A stretch of 64,000 bases of DNA. Source: Candidatus Methylopumilus universalis (lineage in GTDB: Bacteria; Pseudomonadota; Gammaproteobacteria; Burkholderiales; Methylophilaceae). The notes beneath the pieces are model-generated. The model was not told where the DNA came from. It saw only the letters and a list, made by a program, of their open reading frames with translations, and did no database searches. How positions within the stretch are numbered: position 1 is the first letter of the stretch; each line of letters starts with the position of its first letter. The position numbers and the translations under genes were made by a program. The DNA lies in NCBI RefSeq assembly GCF_006364435.1, contig NZ_CP040977.1:1240001-1304000 (forward strand), in the 5' to 3' direction. Below are positions 31,080 through 38,243 of this stretch, one piece after another.

Positions 31080-32753
31080 GTGAAATCACATCTTCTACAA
31101 TTATTGTTGCCCGTCGCACAATCGATATATCCTGAGATTTTAGCGAATTCTATTCAATTAGATCGTCCTAAATCGATCGAACATGGAGATTTTTCAAGCA
31201 ACTTGGCGATGGCGCTCGCAAAGAGTTTGAAAAAAAATCCGCGTGAATTAGCAGCCCTCATTATTGAAAAGCTACCCGCCTCACCTTTAATTGAAAAAGT
31301 TGAAATTGCCGGTGCAGGTTTTATAAATTTCTATTTAAGTCATAAAGCACGTACCTTCATTATCCATGAGATTTTAAAAAGTCCGGATAGCTTCGGACAA
31401 AATACTTCGGGGCACAATGAAAAAGGTGAGTCGCAAAAAGTCCAAATTGAGTTTGTATCAGCCAATCCCACAGGCCCGCTTCATGTAGGCCATGGTCGAG
31501 GGGCTGCCATTGGGGACTCATTGGCTAGACTTCTAAAATTTAATGGCTGGGATGTGACGCGCGAATTTTATTATAACGATGCGGGTGCGCAAATTGATAA
31601 TCTTACAAAATCAGTGCATGCCAGGTGTCACAATATGGATCCCTCGGATCCTGCATTTCCTGAAGATGGTTATCGAGGTGAATATATTGTCGAAATAGCC
31701 AATGCTTTTTTGAGCAAAAGTAGCATTGAATGTGAAGGTAAAATGATCCATGCGTCTGGCCTAATGGACGACTTAGAATCTATTCGACAATTCAGTGTCG
31801 CTTATTTAAGACATGAACAAGATCAAGATTTAAATGCATTCCAAATTAAGTTTGATGTGTTCACTTTAGAATCTTCTTTCTACCAAAATGGGCACATTGA
31901 AAAAGTAGTCGCGTCTCTCATCAAAAATGGTTTTACCTATGAAGAAGACAATGCGCTTTGGTTAAAAACGACAGAGTTTGGTGATGACAAAAATCGTGTT
32001 ATGAAAAAGTCTGATGGGAGCTACACCTATTTTATTCCTGATGTGGCTTATCACTTCAATAAATGGGAACGTGGATTTAAACGCGTCATCAATGAACAAG
32101 GTTCAGACCACCACAGCACAATTACTAGGGTCAGAGCAGGGCTTCAAGCTTTAAAAGCTGGCATTCCTGAAACTTATCCTGAGTATGTGTTGCATCAAAT
32201 GATCACAGTCATGAAGGGCGGGGAAGAAGTTAAGCTTTCTAAGCGCGCAGGAAATTATGTCACATTGCGCGATTTGATTGATGAAGTCGGTTGCGATGCC
32301 ACACGCTACTTCTTAGTTGCTCGTAAACCTGATTCACAACTCGTCTTTGATATTGATTTAGCTAAAACACAAAATTCGGATAACCCTGTCTATTACATTC
32401 AATATGCGCATGCCCGTATTGCAGGCGTTTTAAGACAATGGGGTGGAGATATCAATCAATTAAATCACGTTAATATTGATGATCTTAAATCGACACAAGA
32501 ACTGATCCTTATTAAACGCTTAAACGAATTTCCAGAAATAGTTTTACATGCCGGTGTTGAATTAGCACCACATACGATTGCAACTTATTTAAAAGACTGT
32601 GCGGCCGATCTTCATAGCTATTATAATGACACTAAGTTTTTGGTTGAGAATGAAAATGAAAAGTTAGCGCGCTTAAGTCTCATCCGTGCCACACAAATTG
32701 TATTAAAAAATGGTCTATATCTTCTCGGTGTCAACGCTCCGGAAAATATGTAG
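31080..32753 (+). CDS. argS: Arginyl-tRNA synthetase ArgS (GTG start)
   Basis: Class Ia aminoacyl-tRNA synthetase charging tRNA-Arg. The reading frame begins at a GTG at 31080, giving MKSHLLQLLLP, with no upstream ATG in frame; the ribosome binding site is weak. The N-terminal tRNA-binding Add-1 domain (IEHGDFSSNLAMALAK) is followed by the HIGH-type motif HVGHGRGA (about residue 138), the KMSKS-equivalent KLSKRAGN, and the C-terminal anticodon-binding helical domain. Length 557 is normal. It starts a run argS-SPOR-dsbA-SDR on the plus strand. Confidence 0.96.
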   Translation: MKSHLLQLLLPVAQSIYPEILANSIQLDRPKSIEHGDFSSNLAMALAKSLKKNPRELAALIIEKLPASPLIEKVEIAGAGFINFYLSHKARTFIIHEILKSPDSFGQNTSGHNEKGESQKVQIEFVSANPTGPLHVGHGRGAAIGDSLARLLKFNGWDVTREFYYNDAGAQIDNLTKSVHARCHNMDPSDPAFPEDGYRGEYIVEIANAFLSKSSIECEGKMIHASGLMDDLESIRQFSVAYLRHEQDQDLNAFQIKFDVFTLESSFYQNGHIEKVVASLIKNGFTYEEDNALWLKTTEFGDDKNRVMKKSDGSYTYFIPDVAYHFNKWERGFKRVINEQGSDHHSTITRVRAGLQALKAGIPETYPEYVLHQMITVMKGGEEVKLSKRAGNYVTLRDLIDEVGCDATRYFLVARKPDSQLVFDIDLAKTQNSDNPVYYIQYAHARIAGVLRQWGGDINQLNHVNIDDLKSTQELILIKRLNEFPEIVLHAGVELAPHTIATYLKDCAADLHSYYNDTKFLVENENEKLARLSLIRATQIVLKNGLYLLGVNAPENM

Positions 32754-32767
32754 CTTAAAAGGTAAAT

Positions 32768-33337
32768 ATGGAAAAAGGTAAATCAGGTAGCTCTTTTATG
32801 AACGGCCTTTTTATGGGCATTCTTGTAGGTATTGGCTTATCTATTGGTATTACCGTTTTTATTACTAATGGTAAAAGTCCTTATGCAAGTAAAGATACGA
32901 ACGGAGCCTGTATTGAAATTCAGGGCGCTAAACCTGAGGGAGAAAACTCAGCAGATAATGCTATCCAAGATCAACCGACTAAATTTGATTTTTATAATAT
33001 CCTGCCTAATAACGATAAAGATATCTCAGATCGAGAAGCAACACAGGCTTTAAAAAATCCAGCTAGCATTCCACAAAAAGAAGTGTACTTTTATCAAGTA
33101 GGTTCATTTAATACAGATAAAGACGCTGATAATACGAAAGCAAAATTGGCACTTTTAGGATTTGAAGCGGTCGTACTTACAGCGCCTTCACAAAATAATG
33201 AAGTAGTCCATAAAGTACGAGTAGGTCCTTTGACAGATGATGCACAAATTATGAAAACAAAAAACGATCTCGTTAAAAATGGCTTTAAACCTATTTTAGT
33301 GAGGGCAACACTTAACAATACGAATACAAATAATTAA
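32768..33337 (+). CDS. SPOR domain protein (FtsN-like)
   Basis: A 189-residue single-pass inner-membrane protein with a short cytoplasmic N-terminus, one membrane helix (about residues 16-35, GILVGIGLSIGITVFI), an acidic linker and a C-terminal SPOR domain (about residues 103-182, VYFYQVGSFNTDKDADNTKAKL-type start and VRVGPLTDDAQI middle). SPOR domains bind denuded peptidoglycan at the division septum. Position right after argS and domain order match the argS-linked FtsN-like genes seen in other proteobacteria. Whether it is the cell-division protein FtsN itself is inference. Confidence 0.85.
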   Translation: MEKGKSGSSFMNGLFMGILVGIGLSIGITVFITNGKSPYASKDTNGACIEIQGAKPEGENSADNAIQDQPTKFDFYNILPNNDKDISDREATQALKNPASIPQKEVYFYQVGSFNTDKDADNTKAKLALLGFEAVVLTAPSQNNEVVHKVRVGPLTDDAQIMKTKNDLVKNGFKPILVRATLNNTNTNN

Positions 33338-33346
33338 GGATATTTT

Positions 33347-33979
33347 ATGAAAAAAATCTTAATCACTTTTTTAATGCTTTTTAGTTCACTTTCGTTTGCG
33401 ATAGAACCTCAAGTGGGAGTCAATTTTGATAAAACAGTACAAGTGGTCCCCACAGATAACAAAGATAAAATTGAAATCACGGAACTCTTTTGGTACGGAT
33501 GTATTCATTGCTACCAAATGGATCCCATGTTGAGTGACTGGGTAAAAAAATTACCTAAAGATATTTACTTTAAACGTATGCCTGCTATTCCTCGTCCTGA
33601 TTGGGCGCCGATGGCACGAGCCTTTTACGCCATGGAAACATTAGGTGTAGCTGACAAGCTACACCTAGCTATATTTGATGCAGTTCATAAGGACCGCACA
33701 CTTAACCCAAGTGACGAAAAAGCGATTCTTCAGTGGGTCACATTAAAATCAGGACTTGATCGTAAAAAAGTAGAGGATGCTTTTAACTCGTTCTCTATGA
33801 ATGCTTCCTTAAATAAAGCTGCTCAAGTTTTTAGAGCATCAGGTGCTACCGGTGTGCCTACACTCATGATTGATGGTAAATACATTACTTCAAGTACGAT
33901 GGCAGGTGGCAATAGTGAAGCGCTTCAGATCGCTGATTTCATCATCAACAATGTCAGAAAAGATCGCAATAAAAAATAA
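33347..33979 (+). CDS. dsbA: Thiol:disulfide interchange protein DsbA
   Basis: Periplasmic thioredoxin-fold oxidase that introduces disulfides. The 210 residues start with a signal peptide (KKILITFLMLFSSLSFA, cut near residue 18). The active site is CIHC in FWYGCIHCYQMDP (about residues 49-55); most DsbA proteins have CPHC, so the second position is Ile rather than Pro. The cis-proline loop TGVPTLMIDGKYI (about residue 170) is intact, as is the helical insertion between. The gene overlaps the next SDR gene by 29 bases in another frame. Confidence 0.93.
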   Translation: MKKILITFLMLFSSLSFAIEPQVGVNFDKTVQVVPTDNKDKIEITELFWYGCIHCYQMDPMLSDWVKKLPKDIYFKRMPAIPRPDWAPMARAFYAMETLGVADKLHLAIFDAVHKDRTLNPSDEKAILQWVTLKSGLDRKKVEDAFNSFSMNASLNKAAQVFRASGATGVPTLMIDGKYITSSTMAGGNSEALQIADFIINNVRKDRNKK

Positions 33980-34745
33980 AGCTTTAAAAGTTTTTATCAC
34001 CGGTGCCACAAGTGGTATCGGTGAATCATTAGCTAATCAGTATGCGAAAGAGGGTGCCATCCTAGGATTAGTGGGGCGTCGGCTAGAGCTTCTTAAAAAA
34101 ATAAAAGCAAAGATTCATGTGCCTTGTGAAATTTATGCAGTGGATGTCTCAGATCAAAAAGGTCTTCAAAAAGCTGCAAATCATTTCATTAAAAAATATG
34201 GTTCTCCTGATATTGTGATTGCCAATGCAGGGGTGAGTACTGGGACACTTGCGGGTGAAAAAGAAGATCTTCATACATTTAAGCGTGTCATTGAGATTAA
34301 TTTATTTGGTGTGATTCACACATTCCTTCCTTTTATTAAGGTTTTTAAAAAACAGAAATCAGGACAACTCGTAGGGATCGCAAGTGTGGCTGGTATTAGA
34401 GGCTTACCTGGTTCGGGCGCTTATAGCACTTCAAAAGCGGCTCTCATTAATTATCTAGAAAGTTTACGTATTGAGATGAAGCCTTTTGGTATTCATGTGA
34501 CAACCATTGCACCAGGCTACATTCATACGCCTATGACAAAACATAATCGCTATACCATGCCTTTTATTTTAGATGCAGACGTGGCGGTGAGTCGCTTTAT
34601 CAAAGCCATTCAAAATAAAAAAAGCTTTGTGATCATTCCTTGGCAAATGAAAATCGTCGGCATTATCATGAAATTTCTTCCCACGTCCGTTTGGGACTTT
34701 TTAGCTAAGGGAGGACCTAAAAAAATTAGGAAAACGATTCAATAG
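33951..34745 (+). CDS. Short-chain dehydrogenase/reductase (SDR)
   Basis: A classical SDR of about 264 residues. The ATG at 33951 gives MSEKIAIKNKALKVFITGATSGIG, with the dinucleotide-binding TGATSGIGE; the longer frame back to 33870 lies inside dsbA and is rejected. The NAG element (VIANAGVS) and catalytic Ser and YxxxK (SVAGIRGLPGSGAYSTSKAA) are present. A C-terminal hydrophobic segment MKIVGIIMKFLPTSVW suggests membrane association, as in the YqjQ/DhbA-like SDRs. Substrate unknown. The 29-base overlap with dsbA implies coupled translation. Confidence 0.88.
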   Translation: MSEKIAIKNKALKVFITGATSGIGESLANQYAKEGAILGLVGRRLELLKKIKAKIHVPCEIYAVDVSDQKGLQKAANHFIKKYGSPDIVIANAGVSTGTLAGEKEDLHTFKRVIEINLFGVIHTFLPFIKVFKKQKSGQLVGIASVAGIRGLPGSGAYSTSKAALINYLESLRIEMKPFGIHVTTIAPGYIHTPMTKHNRYTMPFILDADVAVSRFIKAIQNKKSFVIIPWQMKIVGIIMKFLPTSVWDFLAKGGPKKIRKTIQ

Positions 34746-34817
34746 TTGTCCATATCACGTATATCCATTAAACGTAAAATAAATTAAAATGCTACTTATT
34801 TACTACATTTTTAATTT

Positions 34818-35171
34818 ATGTCAAACCTAGAATACAACGGTCAAGTGCTTACAAACACGCGTCGCGAACTAAAACTTAAAATAGATGATATCGCAACAGA
34901 ATTATGTTTATCTGTGCAACAAGTTCAGGCGATCGAGAGCAATCGTGGTACTTTTTTTCATTCAAATAAATTAAAACAAGCAGTCATCAAGCGTTATTGT
35001 CGGTTTCTTAACATCGATATAAATGCTGTTATTACTCAATATGAAATAGATACAACTGATAATAATTTTCAAAGAGCTAAAAAGGATAGTTTAGGTAAAA
35101 GCTTTAAAAAATATCTTTATATTTTTATGGCAGCATTTATAACAACGCTCGCCTGGAAGTTCTTTGCATAA
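34818..35171 (+). CDS. RodZ-like HTH-membrane protein lacking the periplasmic domain
   Basis: A 117-residue protein with an N-terminal helix-turn-helix of the RodZ (HTH_25) type: VLTNTRRELKLKIDDIATEL, a second helix LSVQQVQAIES and a KRYCRFLNID segment matching the GflRaYArlLgld motif. It ends in one membrane helix (about residues 96-114, KYLYIFMAAFITTLAWKFF) and stops there. RodZ normally has a long linker and a periplasmic beta domain (E. coli RodZ is over 330 residues) and anchors MreB to the membrane. This short form keeps only the cytoplasmic and membrane parts. Ends one base inside the next gene (TAATG). Confidence 0.7.
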   Translation: MSNLEYNGQVLTNTRRELKLKIDDIATELCLSVQQVQAIESNRGTFFHSNKLKQAVIKRYCRFLNIDINAVITQYEIDTTDNNFQRAKKDSLGKSFKKYLYIFMAAFITTLAWKFFA

Positions 35172-35428
35172 TGCTACAAATGTTAAAGGCAATATTTTTC
35201 CGATTTAGGACTAGGCATTTTAAATTTATAGAATTCAGAAAGTCATTGCGTTTTAATACCTCTGGTTACTATCCCTATCAAATTATGGGAATTGGTGAGA
35301 GTTTTTTAATTGATAATGCAAATATAGAGGCAATTCATAAAAAACATATAACGATTAATAAAGAGTTAGGTAAAACTTTTTTAGCTAAAATAGAAGCTGA
35401 TAGTGTCCGAATAACCCGTATTAAATAA
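35171..35428 (+). CDS. Hypothetical protein, 85 residues
   Basis: Unrecognised. A basic N-terminus (IFFRFRTRHFKFIEFRKSLRF) is followed by a segment GYYPYQIMGIGESFLIDNANIEAIHKKHITINKELGKTFLAKIEADSVRITRIK that could form a small beta-rich fold. The start overlaps the RodZ-like stop by one base (TAATG), and the next gene follows after 13 bases with an AAGGAAAA ribosome binding site. The tight coupling supports a real gene expressed with its neighbours. The C-terminal end VRITRIK looks like a DNA- or nucleotide-binding beta hairpin but I would not assign this. Confidence 0.6.
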   Translation: MLQMLKAIFFRFRTRHFKFIEFRKSLRFNTSGYYPYQIMGIGESFLIDNANIEAIHKKHITINKELGKTFLAKIEADSVRITRIK

Positions 35429-35441
35429 TAAGGAAAACAAA

Positions 35442-35852
35442 ATGGAATTTGATCAAAAAGAAGAAACGCCTTTTAATATCCCTGAGAAAAAGAAAACAAA
35501 CAAAAAAACATTAGCGATTTATATTGGCGCGGGATTGATTACGATAAGCTCACTCATTTACGGTTATGCAAGTTATCAGGCGACTTATTTTAAAGATTTA
35601 GAAATTAAAAATCTTAAGGCGCAATTAGATGATGCAAGCACTAAATTACAGCGCATTGATATTCTTGAGAATCAAGTCAAAGAACTGGAAGCATCGTTAG
35701 TTGCTAAAAGTACTGCTAAACCGTCAGCAATCAAGAAAACAAAGATATTGTCTAAAAAAGAAACTAAAAAAGTAGCTCCTTCGAAAAAGGCGGCTAAGAA
35801 AACAAAACCATCTAAAGCTAAAGAAAAGAAGCCGATTAAAAAAGTAAGTTAA
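35442..35852 (+). CDS. Membrane-anchored coiled-coil protein with lysine-rich tail
   Basis: A 136-residue protein with a charged N-terminus, one membrane helix (about residues 27-46, IYIGAGLITISSLIYGYAS), a coiled-coil (about 52-92, heptads in LEIKNLKAQLDDASTKLQRI) and a very basic tail (about 95-136) rich in Lys, Ala, Ser and Pro resembling histone H1-like proteins. No enzyme motif. The gene at 45247-45570 has the same architecture on the other strand. Binding to DNA, peptidoglycan-associated polymer or lipids through the tail are all possible; nothing in the sequence decides. It ends about 35 bases before the first tRNA-Lys-half repeat. Confidence 0.72.
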   Translation: MEFDQKEETPFNIPEKKKTNKKTLAIYIGAGLITISSLIYGYASYQATYFKDLEIKNLKAQLDDASTKLQRIDILENQVKELEASLVAKSTAKPSAIKKTKILSKKETKKVAPSKKAAKKTKPSKAKEKKPIKKVS

Positions 35853-35886
35853 TCAGTGAAGTTTTTTCTTAATTAATTAGGGGAAC

Positions 35887-35974
35887 ACACCTAAGCCCTC
35901 TGCAACCCCCACAAATACTGTAAAATATTACTTTCTGGGGGATTAGCTCAGTTGGTATAGCGGCGGACTCTTAA
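35887..35974 (+). repeat. 88-bp direct repeat, copy 1 (promoter plus tRNA-Lys 5' half)
   Basis: Matches 41271-41358 in the same orientation with about 10 differences by eye over 88 bases. It begins with ACACCTA, contains a conserved CCCTCT..CAAC..CCCACAA..TACT block and a TGTAAAATATTA box, and ends at CTCTTAA of the tRNA anticodon loop. Homology stops abruptly there. The repeat therefore contains the promoter and first 38 bases of a tRNA-Lys gene. Confidence 0.85.
35937..35974 (+). pseudogene. 5' half of tRNA-Lys(CUU), degenerate, truncated at anticodon loop
   Basis: GGGGGATTAGCTCAG forms the 5' acceptor strand, U8 and D-arm start, followed by GCGGA-CTCTTAA, the 5' anticodon stem and loop with anticodon CTT. 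Compared with the second copy, the D-stem 3' side is changed (TAGC for GAGC). No 3' anticodon stem, T-arm or acceptor 3' strand follows; instead the next bases lead in 23 nt to the mtnA start codon. It cannot encode a tRNA but its promoter probably transcribes mtnA. Confidence 0.8.
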
Positions 35975-35997
35975 GTATTATGTAATTAAGGATTGTT

Positions 35998-37065
35998 ATG
36001 AAGGTTAATGGTGAAGATTTTCAGACAATATGGCTTGATTCAACTGAATCTATAATTCATATTATTGATCAAACGAAGTTACCTCATCATTTCACGACCA
36101 AACCCCTTCATTCTCTCGATGAAGTTATCAATGCAATTAAAATTATGGAAGTTCGCGGCGCTCCCTTAATAGGCGTTACCGCAGCATTTGGTATTGCATT
36201 CGCTATGAAGAATAATTCTTCAGATGATTCATTGAAAGATGCGTCATCGCGTCTTTTTCAGTCAAGGCCTACCGCTGTTAATCTTCAATGGGCACTCAAT
36301 CGAATGAATAAAGAACTGATGCCAATCACTTCTGAAAAACGTTTTGAAGCGGCATGGTCTTTATGTCAAACAATATTAGATGAAGACATTAAAACAAATC
36401 AATCCATTGGAAAACACGGACTTGATCTTATTGAAAATAATTTCAATAAAAAAACACTGCAAATATTAACGCATTGCAATGCAGGATGGCTTGCAACCGT
36501 TGATTATGGCACGGCCCTAAGCCCTCTTTATTATGCATATAATAAAGGAATTGATTTTCATGTGTGGGTTGATGAAACAAGACCACGCAATCAAGGTGCG
36601 CATTTAACAGCTTGGGAATTAGGACAACACAAGATTCCCCATACTTTAATTAGCGATAATGCTGGTGGACATTTAATGCAAAAAGGTGAAGTAGATTTTG
36701 TGATTGTAGGTGCTGATCGCATTTCTATGCACGGTGATGTATGTAATAAAATTGGTACCTATTTAAAAGCCGTTGCCGCTTTTGAAAATAACATTCCATT
36801 TTATGTGGCAGCACCTAAATCTACTATCGATAGGGATGCTACAAAAAACTTTTTTGATATCCCCATAGAATCAAGACATGAAGAAGAAGTTTTAATGATG
36901 CAAGGATTAAATAGCAATAATGAATTAACTAATATTCAAATAGCACCAAAAGGCACACGTGCGTTTAATCCAGCGTTTGATATTACCCCTCATAAATACG
37001 TCACTAAAATTATTACGGAAGATGGTGTTTATTCGCCGCAAGAATTAAAATCTATTTACTCATGA
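35998..37065 (+). CDS. mtnA: MtnA-type aldose-1-phosphate isomerase (5-methylthioribose-1-P / 5-deoxyribose-1-P)
   Basis: A 355-residue isomerase converting 5-methylthioribose-1-phosphate to 5-methylthioribulose-1-phosphate. Family signatures are VRGAPLIGVTAAFG (about residue 55), the catalytic cysteine in THCNAGWLAT (about 160), the DETRPRNQGAHLTAWEL loop, and IVGADRISMHGDVCNKIGT with the catalytic Asp (about 240). It starts 23 bases after a tRNA-Lys half and has AAGGA ahead of the ATG. The following gene is a FucA-like aldolase (overlap ATGA), not MtnB, and no mtnC, mtnD or mtnK follows, so the pathway is probably the 5'-deoxyadenosine/MTA DHAP shunt (DrdI-DrdA) rather than the universal methionine salvage pathway. 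Confidence 0.93.
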   Translation: MKVNGEDFQTIWLDSTESIIHIIDQTKLPHHFTTKPLHSLDEVINAIKIMEVRGAPLIGVTAAFGIAFAMKNNSSDDSLKDASSRLFQSRPTAVNLQWALNRMNKELMPITSEKRFEAAWSLCQTILDEDIKTNQSIGKHGLDLIENNFNKKTLQILTHCNAGWLATVDYGTALSPLYYAYNKGIDFHVWVDETRPRNQGAHLTAWELGQHKIPHTLISDNAGGHLMQKGEVDFVIVGADRISMHGDVCNKIGTYLKAVAAFENNIPFYVAAPKSTIDRDATKNFFDIPIESRHEEEVLMMQGLNSNNELTNIQIAPKGTRAFNPAFDITPHKYVTKIITEDGVYSPQELKSIYS

Positions 37066-37712
37066 AAACCTCACAACAACAATTGCTTGAATTAGCATTG
37101 CACCTTCAAACATCAGGCTTAAATGAAGGCTCTTCTGGAAACTGCAGTATTCGAGATCGTGATGGATTTTATATCACTCCTTCAGGACTTAATCCTGAAG
37201 CAATGTCTATCGATGACATGGTATTTATGGATTTTAAGGGAACGATGCAATCTGCACAAAAACCTAAACGCGAACCATCAAGTGAATGGCGTTTTCATCA
37301 TGACATTCTAAAGTCTCGCAAGGATATGAATGTGGTGATTCATACACATTCAACTTTTGCCACAACGCTCAGTCTTTTTAGAAAAGATATTCCTGCGTTT
37401 CATTATATGATCGCTGTGGCTGGAGGTAATTCAATTCGATGCAGCCCTTATCAGCTCTTTGGCACTCAAGCACTCTCTGATGCAGCCCTTAAAGCATTAA
37501 TTGAACGTAAGGCTTGTTTGCTTGCTAATCATGGAATGATTGTTATAGGTCGAGATATTGAAGAGGCATTAAATATTACACATGAAGTTGAAAGGCTTTG
37601 CGAGCAATACAGTTATGCTCTTCAAATTGGTTCCCCTGTCATTCTGTCTGATAAAGAAATGAATGAAGTTATCGAACGATTTAAATCCTACGGAAACTGG
37701 GATAAGCAATAG
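37062..37712 (+). CDS. Class II aldolase, FucA-like (probable 5-deoxyribulose-1-P / methylthioribulose-1-P aldolase)
   Basis: A zinc-dependent class II aldolase of 216 residues, very close in pattern to L-fuculose-1-phosphate aldolase: GLNEGSSGNCSIRD at residue 19, YITPSGL, PSSEWRFH with the catalytic Glu, the zinc ligands in VIHTHST (about 92-95) and the third His in ANHGMIV (about 155), then IPAFHYMIAVAGGNSIRCSPY and a C-terminal FKSYG. MtnB dehydratases differ in these stretches. No fucose isomerase or kinase is nearby; the 4-bp overlap with mtnA makes cleavage of 5-methylthioribulose-1-P or 5-deoxyribulose-1-P into DHAP plus an aldehyde the best reading (DrdA/Ald2 role). Substrate choice is inference. 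Confidence 0.87.
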   Translation: MKTSQQQLLELALHLQTSGLNEGSSGNCSIRDRDGFYITPSGLNPEAMSIDDMVFMDFKGTMQSAQKPKREPSSEWRFHHDILKSRKDMNVVIHTHSTFATTLSLFRKDIPAFHYMIAVAGGNSIRCSPYQLFGTQALSDAALKALIERKACLLANHGMIVIGRDIEEALNITHEVERLCEQYSYALQIGSPVILSDKEMNEVIERFKSYGNWDKQ

Positions 37713-37740
37713 CTATAACCGTCAAAAGTTTTGATTCTTC

Positions 37741-37762
37741 TTTAATCTAGGAGTAGATTAAA
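37741..37762. other. Perfect hairpin between aldolase and cupin genes
   Basis: TTTAATCTA (37741-37749), loop GGAG, TAGATTAAA (37754-37762): a 9-bp perfect inverted repeat followed by As. It lacks a T-run on the plus strand, so it is a poor plus-strand terminator; it could be an operator or an mRNA-processing hairpin separating the aldolase and cupin cistrons. Confidence 0.45.
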
Positions 37763-37786
37763 AAAATTTAATTGGAATATAGGATT

Positions 37787-38227
37787 ATGAAAAAACTATT
37801 TATTGATAGCGATAAAAGAAAAAAACCTCTCAAAGTGGGTGGATTTGATATCACAGTTCTTGCGTCAACTCACGATACGATGGGATATGAGATTTTTGTT
37901 CAAAAAGGCCAGGAAGGTAAAGGCCCTGGACCCCACTTCCATCCATGGGATGAAACTTTTTATATATTAAATGGCAAACTGCATTGCGGTATAGATGAAG
38001 ATGAATTTGTAGCTCTTCCCGGTACCCTTGTTCATATTCCGGGAGGTAAGACGCATTGGTTTAAATTTGGTGTAGGTGGGGCTGAATTTTTAGCTATCAC
38101 TTCAAAAGGCAATGCTTCAGAGATGTTCACCGAATTTGATAAAGGAATTAACTGGGCTAATCCAGATAAAAATAAATTAGTTGAATTAGCAGCGCAATAT
38201 AATCAGACTGTCATTACAAATAAATGA
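37787..38227 (+). CDS. Cupin domain protein
   Basis: A 146-residue single-cupin protein. Cupin motif 1 is seen as GPGPHFHPWDETFYILNG (metal-ligand His-X-His and Glu, about residues 46-63) and motif 2 as ALPGTLVHIPGGKTHWFKF (about 79-97). The ATG at 37787 has AGGA before it; an in-frame TTG at 37772 is less likely. It is not acireductone dioxygenase (MtnD), which is longer and has a different motif. It lies 74 bases after the aldolase with a hairpin between, and may act on the aldehyde or another product, but no evidence decides the reaction. Confidence 0.8.
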   Translation: MKKLFIDSDKRKKPLKVGGFDITVLASTHDTMGYEIFVQKGQEGKGPGPHFHPWDETFYILNGKLHCGIDEDEFVALPGTLVHIPGGKTHWFKFGVGGAEFLAITSKGNASEMFTEFDKGINWANPDKNKLVELAAQYNQTVITNK

Positions 38228-38243
38228 AGCGTTTAATTTAAAT

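Noticed and set aside
33870-33950. Longer start for the SDR gene
   Set aside because: It lies within dsbA and adds residues without family match before MSEKIAIKNKA.
37062-37712. Annotation as methylthioribulose-1-phosphate dehydratase MtnB
   Set aside because: Next to mtnA this name is tempting, but the sequence pattern (PSSEWRFH, VIHTHST, IPAFHYMIAVAGGNSI) is that of FucA-type aldolases.
37787-38227. Acireductone dioxygenase MtnD
   Set aside because: The cupin is shorter and its metal motif and flanks do not follow the ARD pattern; no mtnC is next to it.
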